Shown here in pieces: positions 1 to 8,936 of a DNA stretch of 64,000 bases. The stretch is taken from contig NZ_JBMVQZ010000001.1 in the NCBI RefSeq assembly GCF_049537155.1, forward strand, positions 310,001 to 374,000, written 5' to 3'. The first letter of the stretch is position 1. Each line of letters starts with the position of its first letter. Position numbers and translations under genes: made by a program. The notes beneath the pieces are model-generated. The model was not told the origin of the DNA. It was given only the letters and a program-made list of their open reading frames with translations, and did not search any database. The DNA comes from Limisphaera sp049537155. Its GTDB lineage: Bacteria > Verrucomicrobiota > Verrucomicrobiia > Limisphaerales > Limisphaeraceae.

Positions 1-630
1 CGGGCACGTCGGATCCCGGAATGGCAGTTGGACCGCCTGAACATGGTCGCGCCCTTGCAGCCTTCTCCGGCCTACACGACGGAACCGGTGGAAGAGGTGA
101 CGCTCATCCCCATGGGAGCCGCGCGGTTGCGGATTGCCGCGTTTCCCACCGTTCGTACCGATTCGTCCGCCCATCGCTGGACTCCGCCCGCGCGGCCGCG
201 CAAACCGGACTGGCGCCCCTCGGCCTCGCATTGTTATGAGCATGACACGGTGGAGGCCCTGGGGGACGGGCTGGAACCGACGCACTCGAACGACCACAGC
301 ATTCCGCGTTTCACGTGGTGGCCGCATCGCGGCACCCGTGAGTGGGTCCGGGCCGATTTCGAACGTCCGCGAAAAATCAAGGGCGTGGCGGTTTACTGGT
401 TCGATGACACCGGGGTTGGCGAATGTCGCGTGCCGGCCTCCTGGACCGTGGAGTATCGCGAGGGCGATCAATGGCGGCCGGTTCGCACCCGGACCGAGCC
501 GGGCGTGGCCCGGGACCGGTGGAACGTGGTGCAATTCGATCCGGTGGAGACCACCGCCCTTCGATTGGTCGTTCAATTGCAATCCAACGTTTCCGCAGGC
601 ATCCTCGAATGGAAGATTCTCGAAGAATGA
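1..630 (+). CDS. C-terminal part of a GH127-like beta-L-arabinofuranosidase (DUF1680), 5' end outside window
   Basis: The frame is open from the first base, so the gene starts upstream of the window. The visible ~209 residues begin with the closing beta-sandwich of DUF1680/GH127 proteins (motifs EWQLDRLNMVAPLQPSP and EEVTLIPMGAARLRI). A discoidin-like carbohydrate-binding domain follows (EWVRADFERPRKIKGVAVYW, later DDTGVGECRVPASW). GH127 enzymes release L-arabinose from plant arabinan and arabinosides. The catalytic domain is not in view, so activity is inferred from the family only. The stop overlaps the next start (ATGA at 627-630), which implies co-transcription and translational coupling with the GH2-type gene. 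Other DUF1680-family specificities are possible. Confidence 0.8.
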   Translation, partial: RARRIPEWQLDRLNMVAPLQPSPAYTTEPVEEVTLIPMGAARLRIAAFPTVRTDSSAHRWTPPARPRKPDWRPSASHCYEHDTVEALGDGLEPTHSNDHSIPRFTWWPHRGTREWVRADFERPRKIKGVAVYWFDDTGVGECRVPASWTVEYREGDQWRPVRTRTEPGVARDRWNVVQFDPVETTALRLVVQLQSNVSAGILEWKILEE

Positions 631-3600
631 AAGCGCACGTAACCGTTCTCACGGCCGCCCTTGCCCTGGGCTCGTTGATCCTCCCTGCTTCAGGCGCCCC
701 TGCCGGCAGGAATCGCACCGGCTCGGACTGGCAGCCGGCACGCGGTCCTTTGATGACCCGGTGGGCCTCGGAGGTTTCGCCCGACAACGTCCATCCCGAG
801 TATCCCCGGCCGCAGTTGGTCCGAAAGGAGTGGCTGAATTTGAACGGGCTGTGGGATTATGCCATCACGCTGCGCGAGGATCCCCAGCCTGCCGGGTGGG
901 AAGGGCGGATTCTGGTCCCCTTCCCCGTGGAGTCGGCGCTTTCAGGCGTGATGCGCCGCGTTTACGAGACGAACCGGCTCTGGTACCGGCGCACGTTCAC
1001 CCTTCCGCGTTCCTGGTCGGGTCAGCGGGTCCTGCTTCATTTCGGCGCGGTGGACTGGGAGGCCGTGGTCTGGGTCAACGGCCGCGAGGTGGGCCGGCAT
1101 CAGGGCGGCTACGACGCATTCTCGTTCGACATCACCGAGGCTCTGAAAGGTGAAGGCGAGCAGGAGGTGGTCGTGGCGGTCTGGGATCCCACGGACGCCG
1201 GGACCCAACCCCGCGGCAAACAGGTTCGCAACCCGCACGCCATCTGGTACACGCCGTCGAGCGGCATCTGGCAGACGGTTTGGCTCGAGCCGGTGCCTGA
1301 AACGCACATCCGCCGCATCCGGCTCACACCCGACTTAGACAAGGAAACGCTCCGACTGGAGGCCTTTTGTGAAGGCCCGGGCGACGGATGGGAACTGGAG
1401 GCCGAGGTCCGCGAGCGGGGCCGCGCGGTGGGTCGAGTCTCGGCTCCCCTCCAGCCCGACGGCCAGGCCGCCCGCGCCACGATGGAGATCCCCATTCCCC
1501 GGCCCCGCCCGTGGTCACCGGACGATCCCTTCCTGTACGACCTGGAACTCAGGTTGCGCCGCGAAAACCGGGTGGCGGACCGTGTGACCTCCTATTTCGG
1601 GATGCGCAAGATCGCCGTGCAACGCGATGGCCTGGGCATCCCCCGGCTGTTCCTGAACAACAAGCCGCTCTTTCAATTCGGGCCGCTGGACCAGGGTTTC
1701 TGGCCGGACGGACTTTACACCGCCCCGACTGACGAGGCCCTGCGGTTCGACATCGAGATGACCAAAAAGCTCGGGTTCAACATGGCGCGCAAGCATGTGA
1801 AGATCGAGCCCGCACGGTGGTATTACTGGTGCGATCGCCTGGGTCTGTTGGTCTGGCAGGACATGCCCAGCGGCGACCGATACATCGGGCCGAACGACCC
1901 GGACATCCGCCGTTCCGCCGAATCGGCCGCACAGTTCGAGCGTGAGCTAAAGGCCATGGTGGAAGGCCTCTACAACCACCCCTGTATCGTGATGTGGGTC
2001 CCCTTCAACGAAGGTTGGGGCCAGTACGACACCTGCCGGATCGTGGACCTGATCAAGCAATGGGATCCCACGCGCCTGGTCAACAACGCCAGCGGCTGGG
2101 CCGACCGCGGCTGCGGTGACGTGCGGGATGTGCACATTTATCCCGGACCGGGAACCGCCCCGGTGGAAAAGCAACGCGCGGTGGTGCTGGGTGAATTCGG
2201 CGGTTTGGGGCTGCCGTTGCGCGGTCACACCTGGCAGGACGAACGCAACTGGGGTTACCGCAGCTACAACACCCGCGAGGAGCTCACCGAGGCCTACCTC
2301 GAACTGCTGCGCCGGTTGCACCCCCTGACCGGCGACCAGGGGCTGGCGGCGGCCGTGTACACGCAGACCACGGACGTGGAAATCGAGGTCAACGGACTCA
2401 TGACCTACGACCGGGCGGTTGTGAAGATGGATCCGGAACTCATCGCCGCCGCCGCGCGAAAGTTGTACACGCCACCGCCCAAACGGCTCAGTCGTCCCAC
2501 CGAACTCATCCCGCCGGCCACGCCACTCGTGGCGCACGACCCGTACTTCAGCATCTGGTCCCCGGCCGATCAGTTGACCGAGGCCGACACGGTCCACTGG
2601 ACGGGACGTCCTCACCGGTTGACCGGCCTGATCCGGATTGACGACCGCGTGTGGCGCTTCCTGGGCGCCAGTCCGGCCCGGGTTCCTGCGCTGCGCCAGA
2701 CGGGGCTGGAGGTCCTGCCCACCCGGACCATCTACACGTTCGAGGGCGGCGGGGTCCGGCTGCGCCTCACCTTCCTCACACCTGCGCTGCCCATGGACGT
2801 CGACATCCTCTCCCGTCCGGTGACCTACGTGACCTTCGAGCTGGTCTCCACAGACGGGCGGTCCCACACAACGGCCATTTACCTCGACGCCTCGGGTGAA
2901 CTGGCGGTGAACGAACCTGAGCAAACCGTCACATGGAAACGCGAAAGTTGGGACGGTGTCCGGGCCGTGCGTGTGGGATCGGTGGAACAACCGATCCTGG
3001 AAAAACGCGGAGATGATCTTCGGATTGACTGGGGGTACTTTTACCTCGCGGGTGCCGCAGACACACCGGGTGCTCCCGCGGCCGGACCGCGGCACGAGAT
3101 ACAGGAGCTTTTCCTGCAGGGCGGTCGGTGGCCGACGGAAGTGCCCGGCAGCGACGAACCCGTCCGGGCCGATCGCCTGGTGCTGGCCTGGAACCTGCCT
3201 CTCGGCAATGTAGGTTCCCAGCCGGTTCGTTCCTGGCTGATGGTCGCCTACGACGATCTGTGGTCCGTCCAGTACATGCGGCACAACCTGCGCCCCTACT
3301 GGCGCCGCAACGGTTGGGAGGCCGGCGATCTTCTCCGGGCGGCGGCCGCCCAATACGAGGGTCTGCGGCAGCGGTGCGAGGAGTTCGACCGCGAATTGAT
3401 GCACGATCTGGAGCGGGTGGGCGGAACCGCTTACGCGCGCATGGCGGCACTGGCCTACCGGCAGTGTTTCGCCGCAGGCAAGTTCGTGGCGGACGCCAAC
3501 GGACAGCCGCTCCAATTCTGCAAGGAAAACCATTCCAACGGATGCATCGGCACGGCCGATGTCTTCTACCCCATGTCGCCCCAGTTCCTGCTGTTCGGTT

Positions 3601-5012
3601 CGACGCTGGCCAAGTCGTTTCTCGTGCCGTACCTGAACTACGCAGCGAGCGACCGATGGAGGTTCCCCTTCGCGCCCCATGATCTGGGGACTTATCCGCA
3701 CGCCAACGGCCAGGTGTACGGCGGAGGCGAACATTCCGAGGAAAACCAGATGCCGGTCGAGGAGTGCGGAAATGCTTTGATTCTGGTTGCTGCGGTGGCC
3801 CTGATGGATCGGGACGCCCGCTTCGCCGCGCCCTACTGGGCCAGGCTGGAGCAATGGGCGCAGTATCTGCGGGACAAGGGATACGACCCCGAAAACCAGC
3901 TTTGCACCGACGATTTCGCCGGGCACATGGCCCACAACGTCAACCTCAGCGCCAAGGCCATCGTGGCGCTGGGCGCCTTCGGCAAGCTGTGCGCCCTGCG
4001 CGGGGACGCTGCCAAGGCCGAGGAGTATCTCAACCTGGCCCGGAGCTTCGCCCGCCGCTGGGTGGAGGAGGCCGACGACGGTGACCACTACCGGCTGGCG
4101 TTTGACCGGCCGGGTACGTGGAGCCAGAAATACAATCTGATCTGGGACCGAATCCTCGGACTGAACCTCTTCCCCGAGGAGGTCTTCGAGAAGGAAGTGG
4201 CGTTCTACCGCAAGGTGCAGAACCGTTACGGCCTGCCCCTCGACAGCCGCCGCGATTACACCAAGCTGGACTGGATCTTCTGGTCCGCCACCCTCAGCCG
4301 CAAGCAGTCCGACTTCATTGCGCTGACCGCCCCCGTGTGGGATTTCCTCAACGAGACGCCGGACCGCGTGCCGATGACCGACTGGTACGACACCCGGACC
4401 GCCCGCCGCGTGGGCTTCACAGCGCGGCCGGTGGTGGGTGCGCTCTTTGCCGCGATGCTGTATGATCCGGCCCTCTGGGAGAAATGGGCCGGCCGCGATC
4501 AAACCCGCGCCACCAACTGGGCCCCCATGCCTGTGCCGCCCAGGATCGTGCCGGTTGTCCCGGCCGCCGACACCCAGCCGGCCATCTGGCGTTACACCAC
4601 CAGCCGGCCCGGGCCGGACTGGTTCCGGCCCGATTTCGACGACTCCCGGTGGAAGCAGGGTCGCAGCGGCTTCGGCACACCCGGCACGCCCGGCGCACAC
4701 ATCGGCACCCAATGGAACACGCCACACATCTGGTTGCGGCGTGAAATCGAGTTGCCTGCCGAGGGTCTGGACAATCTGCAACTGTGGATCCACCACGACG
4801 AGGACGCCGAGGTCTATCTCAACGGCGAGCTCATCGGGCGGTTCCGCGGCTATGTCACCAGTTACTTCAACCGCCCGCTCAACGAGCGGGCCCGCGCCGC
4901 GCTCCGGCCGGGGAAGAATCTGCTGGCCATCAGTTGCCGCCAGACCGGCGGCGGTCAGTACATTGATGCAGGTTTCGTCCGGCTCGAACCGGGCGAACCG
5001 ACTGCACGCTGA
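627..5012 (+). CDS. Secreted GH2 glycosidase fused to a glutaminase-A-like DUF4964/DUF5127/DUF4965/DUF1793 module
   Basis: About 1461 residues from the ATG at 627; the open frame extends upstream but there overlaps the preceding gene in another frame. A signal peptide (MKAHVTVLTAALALGSLIL) leads into a GH2 sugar-binding domain (NGLWDYAITL; WVNGREVGRHQGGYDAFSFD), an Ig-like domain and a TIM barrel. In the barrel, E462 (FNEGWGQ) and E523 (VLGEFGGLG) fit the GH2 acid/base and nucleophile. From about residue 620 (ELIPPATPLVAHDPYFSIWS) the protein becomes the DUF4964-DUF5127-DUF4965/DUF1793 architecture of glutaminase-A-like proteins. A galactose-binding-like domain from about 1310 to the end contains HHDEDAEVYLNGELIGRF. 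Seen: both modules are full length. Inferred: extracellular or periplasmic glycan degradation with the upstream GH127-like protein. The substrate cannot be read from the sequence. Confidence 0.85.
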   Translation: MKAHVTVLTAALALGSLILPASGAPAGRNRTGSDWQPARGPLMTRWASEVSPDNVHPEYPRPQLVRKEWLNLNGLWDYAITLREDPQPAGWEGRILVPFPVESALSGVMRRVYETNRLWYRRTFTLPRSWSGQRVLLHFGAVDWEAVVWVNGREVGRHQGGYDAFSFDITEALKGEGEQEVVVAVWDPTDAGTQPRGKQVRNPHAIWYTPSSGIWQTVWLEPVPETHIRRIRLTPDLDKETLRLEAFCEGPGDGWELEAEVRERGRAVGRVSAPLQPDGQAARATMEIPIPRPRPWSPDDPFLYDLELRLRRENRVADRVTSYFGMRKIAVQRDGLGIPRLFLNNKPLFQFGPLDQGFWPDGLYTAPTDEALRFDIEMTKKLGFNMARKHVKIEPARWYYWCDRLGLLVWQDMPSGDRYIGPNDPDIRRSAESAAQFERELKAMVEGLYNHPCIVMWVPFNEGWGQYDTCRIVDLIKQWDPTRLVNNASGWADRGCGDVRDVHIYPGPGTAPVEKQRAVVLGEFGGLGLPLRGHTWQDERNWGYRSYNTREELTEAYLELLRRLHPLTGDQGLAAAVYTQTTDVEIEVNGLMTYDRAVVKMDPELIAAAARKLYTPPPKRLSRPTELIPPATPLVAHDPYFSIWSPADQLTEADTVHWTGRPHRLTGLIRIDDRVWRFLGASPARVPALRQTGLEVLPTRTIYTFEGGGVRLRLTFLTPALPMDVDILSRPVTYVTFELVSTDGRSHTTAIYLDASGELAVNEPEQTVTWKRESWDGVRAVRVGSVEQPILEKRGDDLRIDWGYFYLAGAADTPGAPAAGPRHEIQELFLQGGRWPTEVPGSDEPVRADRLVLAWNLPLGNVGSQPVRSWLMVAYDDLWSVQYMRHNLRPYWRRNGWEAGDLLRAAAAQYEGLRQRCEEFDRELMHDLERVGGTAYARMAALAYRQCFAAGKFVADANGQPLQFCKENHSNGCIGTADVFYPMSPQFLLFGSTLAKSFLVPYLNYAASDRWRFPFAPHDLGTYPHANGQVYGGGEHSEENQMPVEECGNALILVAAVALMDRDARFAAPYWARLEQWAQYLRDKGYDPENQLCTDDFAGHMAHNVNLSAKAIVALGAFGKLCALRGDAAKAEEYLNLARSFARRWVEEADDGDHYRLAFDRPGTWSQKYNLIWDRILGLNLFPEEVFEKEVAFYRKVQNRYGLPLDSRRDYTKLDWIFWSATLSRKQSDFIALTAPVWDFLNETPDRVPMTDWYDTRTARRVGFTARPVVGALFAAMLYDPALWEKWAGRDQTRATNWAPMPVPPRIVPVVPAADTQPAIWRYTTSRPGPDWFRPDFDDSRWKQGRSGFGTPGTPGAHIGTQWNTPHIWLRREIELPAEGLDNLQLWIHHDEDAEVYLNGELIGRFRGYVTSYFNRPLNERARAALRPGKNLLAISCRQTGGGQYIDAGFVRLEPGEPTAR

Positions 5013-5150
5013 GCCCTGCCCCGGCGCGCATTGCCGCAGCTGACCTGGGCCGGGTTCCGAGTGCCGGGCGTGCGAATGGGATGTGCGGGTCGCCAGGCTG
5101 GGAGCTGACGGCCCCTGCAGTCCGCCACCTTCCTGTGGCTCGGGCAAAGG

Positions 5151-6512
5151 TTAAAACTCGGCGTGGCCGGGCGTGCGGGGGAACGGGATGACGTCACGAA
5201 TGTTCCCCATCCCGGTCAGAAACATGAGCAACCGCTCGAAACCGACGCCGAACCCCGCGTGCGGGACGGTGCCGTACCGGCGCAGGTCCAGGTACCACTG
5301 GTAGTCTTCTTCCTTCAATCCGTGGAAGCGGAGGTTTTCGCGCAAGACCTCCAGCCGTTCCTCGCGTTGCGCACCGCCGATCACCTCTCCCACCCCGGGC
5401 ACCAGCACGTCCATGGCGCGCACCGTGACGCCGTCGTCGTTGAGGCGCATGTAGAAGGGTTTGATGGCGCGGGGATAATCGTAAACGATCACCGGCGCCC
5501 GGAAATGTTCCTCGGTCAGGAAGCGTTCGTGTTCGGACTGCAGGTTCTGCCCGGGTTCGGGCCGGAACTCAAAGGAGCGGCCCGACTTCTGCAGAATTTC
5601 CATCGCCTCGGCATACGGGATGCGTACGAACGGCCGCTCGGCGACGAACCGGAGTCGGGGCCGAACCTCCCTGTCCACGAAGCGCTCGAAGAGATCCAGG
5701 TCGTCTCCGCCCTCCTCGAGCATGTGACGGGCCATGGCCTTGAGGAAATCCTCGGCCAGGTCCATGTCCGCGGTGAGATCGAAAAATGCGGCCTCGGGTT
5801 CGATCATCCAGAACTCCGCCGCATGACGCGAGGTGTTGGAATTCTCCGCCCGGAAGGTGGGGCCGAACGTGTACACCCGGCCCAGTGCGCAGGCCAGCGC
5901 CTCGGCCTCCAGCTGCCCGCTCACCGTCAGGTAGGTCGGCCGACCGAAGAAATCGTCCTCGGGCCGTTCTCCGGGGCGCCCCTTGAGGGTCGTGACTCGG
6001 AAGAGTTCCCCTGCACCCTCGCAGTCGCTGGCGGTGATGATCGGGGTGTGCACCCAGAGAAAATCCCGTTGCTGAAAGAATTCATGAACGGCCCGGGCCA
6101 GCCGGCTTCGGGTCCGGAACACCGCGCCGAACAGGTTGGAACGCGCCCGCAGATGCGCAATGGTGCGCAGAAACTCCAGTGAGTGCCCCTTCTTCTGCAA
6201 AGGATAGCTGGGGTCTGCCGGCCCGATGAGTTCCAGCCGCGTGGCCCGCAGTTCCCACCGTTGACCCGGCGCGGGCGATTCCACCAGGTCCCCCCAGACC
6301 GAGACCGAGGCGCCGGTGGTGCAGCGCGGCAGGGCGTCGGCACCCGGGACCTGCGCGTCCACGACCACCTGCAGGTTTTTCAGGCACGAACCGTCGTTTA
6401 CTTCGAGAAATGAAAAACCCTTGGCGTCCCGGCGCGTTCGGATCCAGCCCTGGACCCGCACGTCCGGGCACGGATGTTCCGATGCCAACAGTTCCCTTAC
6501 CCGCTTTTGCAT
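5151..6512 (-). CDS. asnS: Asparaginyl-tRNA synthetase
   Basis: 453 residues, normal for bacterial AsnRS. It charges tRNA-Asn in the cytoplasm. An N-terminal OB-fold anticodon-binding domain (DVRVQGWIRTRRDAKGFSF) is followed by the class II catalytic core. Motif 2 is FRAENSNTSRH at about residues 220-230, and motif 3 is near the C terminus (GFGVGFERLLMFLTGMGNIR). The end IPFPRTPGHAEF is typical of AsnRS and separates it from AspRS and LysRS. It is transcribed away from the topoisomerase gene, with which it shares a ~270-base intergenic region. It is convergent with the GH2-type gene. Confidence 0.96.
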   Translation of the reverse strand: MQKRVRELLASEHPCPDVRVQGWIRTRRDAKGFSFLEVNDGSCLKNLQVVVDAQVPGADALPRCTTGASVSVWGDLVESPAPGQRWELRATRLELIGPADPSYPLQKKGHSLEFLRTIAHLRARSNLFGAVFRTRSRLARAVHEFFQQRDFLWVHTPIITASDCEGAGELFRVTTLKGRPGERPEDDFFGRPTYLTVSGQLEAEALACALGRVYTFGPTFRAENSNTSRHAAEFWMIEPEAAFFDLTADMDLAEDFLKAMARHMLEEGGDDLDLFERFVDREVRPRLRFVAERPFVRIPYAEAMEILQKSGRSFEFRPEPGQNLQSEHERFLTEEHFRAPVIVYDYPRAIKPFYMRLNDDGVTVRAMDVLVPGVGEVIGGAQREERLEVLRENLRFHGLKEEDYQWYLDLRRYGTVPHAGFGVGFERLLMFLTGMGNIRDVIPFPRTPGHAEF

Positions 6513-6747
6513 GGCTCAGTTCTCCGAAGGCCATAATGGCCGGGACCGGAGCCTGCCGCCGTGCCTGGCGCTCGGCAAGGGCAAAGCGGCCCCGGCCGGG
6601 TGCCTCCCGGGCTTTTGTCCGGCGACTGGCGAGGGATCGGGCGGCGTCGCCCCGCACGGCATCCGGCCGGCGCAGGCGCGGAGGGGCGAGGCATCCGCTC
6701 CCTGCCTCGCGCCGCCCGAACCGGATGACCAGAATCGAAAGCCGGGC

Positions 6748-6776
6748 TTGGACAAGCCCGTCCGCCTTTCTACCTT
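6748..6776 (+). promoter_or_regulatory. Putative sigma-70-type promoter for the topoisomerase gene
   Basis: TTGGAC at 6748-6753, a 17-base spacer and TACCTT at 6771-6776, ten bases before the ATG at 6786. If used, the transcript would be nearly leaderless. The -35 lies inside a small hairpin (CGGGCTT 6743-6749, loop GGAC, AAGCCCG 6754-6760). Another perfect 8-bp inverted repeat lies upstream (GCGAGGCA 6686-6693 / TGCCTCGC 6703-6710). Assigned by eye; matches to consensus are partial. Confidence 0.3.
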
Positions 6777-6785
6777 GGGGATTTG

Positions 6786-8927
6786 ATGAGCCAACGACGG
6801 AAGCGCAAACCGGCATCCGGGGAACAGGCTGCCCTGCCGTTGCCCGACCAGGGCGGGGGCGCCGCCAAGCCCGCCGCCCGGGCACGCCCTGCGGCCACGC
6901 CCGGGGACGACGGCAACGGCGAATCTCATGTCCAGGCCGAGACGGTTGCCACCGTCTCCCGCCCGCCTTTTGACCCGCGCCGGCCTGTCACGCCGTTGCA
7001 TCAGAGGGTGGACCGCAGCTTTCTGGAGTATGCCAGCTACGTGATCCGGGACCGTGCGCTGCCCAGCCTGGCCGACGGTCTCAAGCCGGTGCAGCGCCGC
7101 ATCCTCTGGGCCATGCACCTCGGCGATGACGGCCGGTTTACCAAGGTCGCGAACGTCGTGGGGGACACCATGAAGTTCCACCCGCACGGCGACGCCTCCA
7201 TTTACGAGGCTTTGGTGGTCCTGGCCAACAAGGGCTATCTGATCGAGGGCCAGGGCAACTTCGGCAACATCTTCACCGGCGACCCCCCGGCCGCGCCGCG
7301 CTACATCGAATGCCGTCTGACGGATCTGGCGCGGGAGGAACTGTTCAACGACGATCTCACCGAGCTGGTCCCGAGCTACGACGGCAGGAACCAGGAACCG
7401 GTGGCGCTGCCTTCCAAACTGCCGCTGTTGCTGATGCTGGGCACCGAGGGGATCGCGGTCGGACTCTCCGCCCGGGTCCTGCCGCACAATTTTCCCGAGC
7501 TGCTCCAGGCCCAGATCGCCATTCTGAAAGGCGAACCGTTCAAGGTGCTGCCGGATTTCCCCACGGGCGGTTTGATGGACGCGCGCGATTACCAGGACGG
7601 CCGTGGCAGCGTGAAGGTCCGGGCCCGGATCAAGATCAAGGACCCGCACACGGTGGTGATCACCGAGATCCCGCCCGGCACCACCACCGAGTCGATCCTC
7701 GCCTCCATCGAGGATGCCGTCCGCAAGGGGAAGTTGAAGGTTCGTTCCGTCCACGACTACACGTCCGAGTCGGTGGCCATCGAGATCAAGGTCCCGCCGG
7801 GGGTGGAGCCGGAACAGCTCGTGGACGCCCTGTACGCCTTCACCGATTGCGAGGTCACCCTCAACAGTCGGATTGTCGTCATCAAGGACCATCGGCCGGT
7901 GGAGATGACCGTCAGCGAGGTCCTGCGGGAGAACACCGCCCAGCTGGTGGATCTGCTGCGGCGCGAGCTCGAACTGCGCCAGCGCCGCCTGCAGGACGAA
8001 CTGCACTTCCGTACGCTGGAACGGATCTTCATCGAGGAACGCATCTACAAACGCATCGAACAATGCCGCACGGCCGATGCGGTGCACCGCGCCGTCCGCG
8101 AGGGTTTCCAACCCTTCCACAAGGAACTGGCCCGGCCGCTCACCGACGAGGACATCGAAAAGCTCCTGCAGGTCCGCATCCGCCGCATCTCCCTGTTCGA
8201 CATCGAACAGCACCGCCACGAGATGGAGAAACTGCAGGGTGAACTCAAGGAGGTGCAAAAGAACCTCAAGAACCTCACCGCCCATGCCATAGCCCACCTG
8301 GAACGCCTGTTGGAGCGATACGGACCCCGGTTCCCCCGCCGTACCACCAAGTCCGCCCGGCACGAGGAGGTGGACGCACGGGCTGTTGCCTTTCGGGCGT
8401 TCAAGGTCAGCTACGACCGGGGAAGCGGCTACGTGGGCTACAAGGTCTCCGGCGACGAGTTCAAGCTGGAATGCACACGCTACGACCGGCTCCTGCTGGT
8501 CTTCCGCGACGGCACCTACAAGATGATCGATCTGCCGGAGAAACTCTTCGTCGGGTCGGAACTGGTGTGGTGCGGGCTTCCGGATCGGGACCGCGTGTTC
8601 ACGTGTGTGTATGCCGATCGGAAGGCCAACTATCTGAAGCGCTTTACCTTTGGCGGCATGATCCTGAACAAGCTGTACTCGCTGCTTCCGGACAAGGGGC
8701 GCATTCTGTTCTTCAGCCCGGACACGCCGGAGCGCCTCTACATCCGGTACAAGCCCGCCCCGCACCAGAAGATTCACCAACAAACGTGCGATCCCTCGAA
8801 GGTGGAGGTGAAGTCCGCACGGGTGCGCGGCCGGCAGCTCTCCATCAAGGACATCGCCGCCGTGGGCGAGAAGCCCCCGCGCGGCTGGGACCCGAAGGCG
8901 ACCACCACCGAGGTGGTGTTTGCCTGA
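6786..8927 (+). CDS. parC: DNA topoisomerase IV subunit A / GyrA-type type IIA topoisomerase subunit
   Basis: 713 residues from the ATG at 6786; an in-frame TTG directly before it is less likely. A basic, proline- and alanine-rich N-terminal ~70 residues precede the conserved core: RSFLEYASYVIRDRALPSLADG, LKPVQRRILWAM, HPHGDASIYEALV. The catalytic tyrosine is Y173 in APRYIECRLT. A coiled-coil tower (ELRQRRLQDELHF) and a C-terminal region too short for a full six-bladed GyrA pinwheel suggest a ParC-like decatenase rather than gyrase. It breaks and rejoins DNA together with a GyrB/ParE-type ATPase, which is not in this window. ParC versus GyrA-like naming is an inference from length. Confidence 0.88.
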   Translation: MSQRRKRKPASGEQAALPLPDQGGGAAKPAARARPAATPGDDGNGESHVQAETVATVSRPPFDPRRPVTPLHQRVDRSFLEYASYVIRDRALPSLADGLKPVQRRILWAMHLGDDGRFTKVANVVGDTMKFHPHGDASIYEALVVLANKGYLIEGQGNFGNIFTGDPPAAPRYIECRLTDLAREELFNDDLTELVPSYDGRNQEPVALPSKLPLLLMLGTEGIAVGLSARVLPHNFPELLQAQIAILKGEPFKVLPDFPTGGLMDARDYQDGRGSVKVRARIKIKDPHTVVITEIPPGTTTESILASIEDAVRKGKLKVRSVHDYTSESVAIEIKVPPGVEPEQLVDALYAFTDCEVTLNSRIVVIKDHRPVEMTVSEVLRENTAQLVDLLRRELELRQRRLQDELHFRTLERIFIEERIYKRIEQCRTADAVHRAVREGFQPFHKELARPLTDEDIEKLLQVRIRRISLFDIEQHRHEMEKLQGELKEVQKNLKNLTAHAIAHLERLLERYGPRFPRRTTKSARHEEVDARAVAFRAFKVSYDRGSGYVGYKVSGDEFKLECTRYDRLLLVFRDGTYKMIDLPEKLFVGSELVWCGLPDRDRVFTCVYADRKANYLKRFTFGGMILNKLYSLLPDKGRILFFSPDTPERLYIRYKPAPHQKIHQQTCDPSKVEVKSARVRGRQLSIKDIAAVGEKPPRGWDPKATTTEVVFA

Positions 8928-8936
8928 GGCTCCGGA

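Noticed and set aside
1947..5147. 1066-codon open frame on the minus strand
   Set aside because: Antisense to the GH2/DUF4965 fusion; no recognisable domain.
6516..8783. 755-codon minus-strand frame
   Set aside because: Antisense to the topoisomerase gene; no domains.
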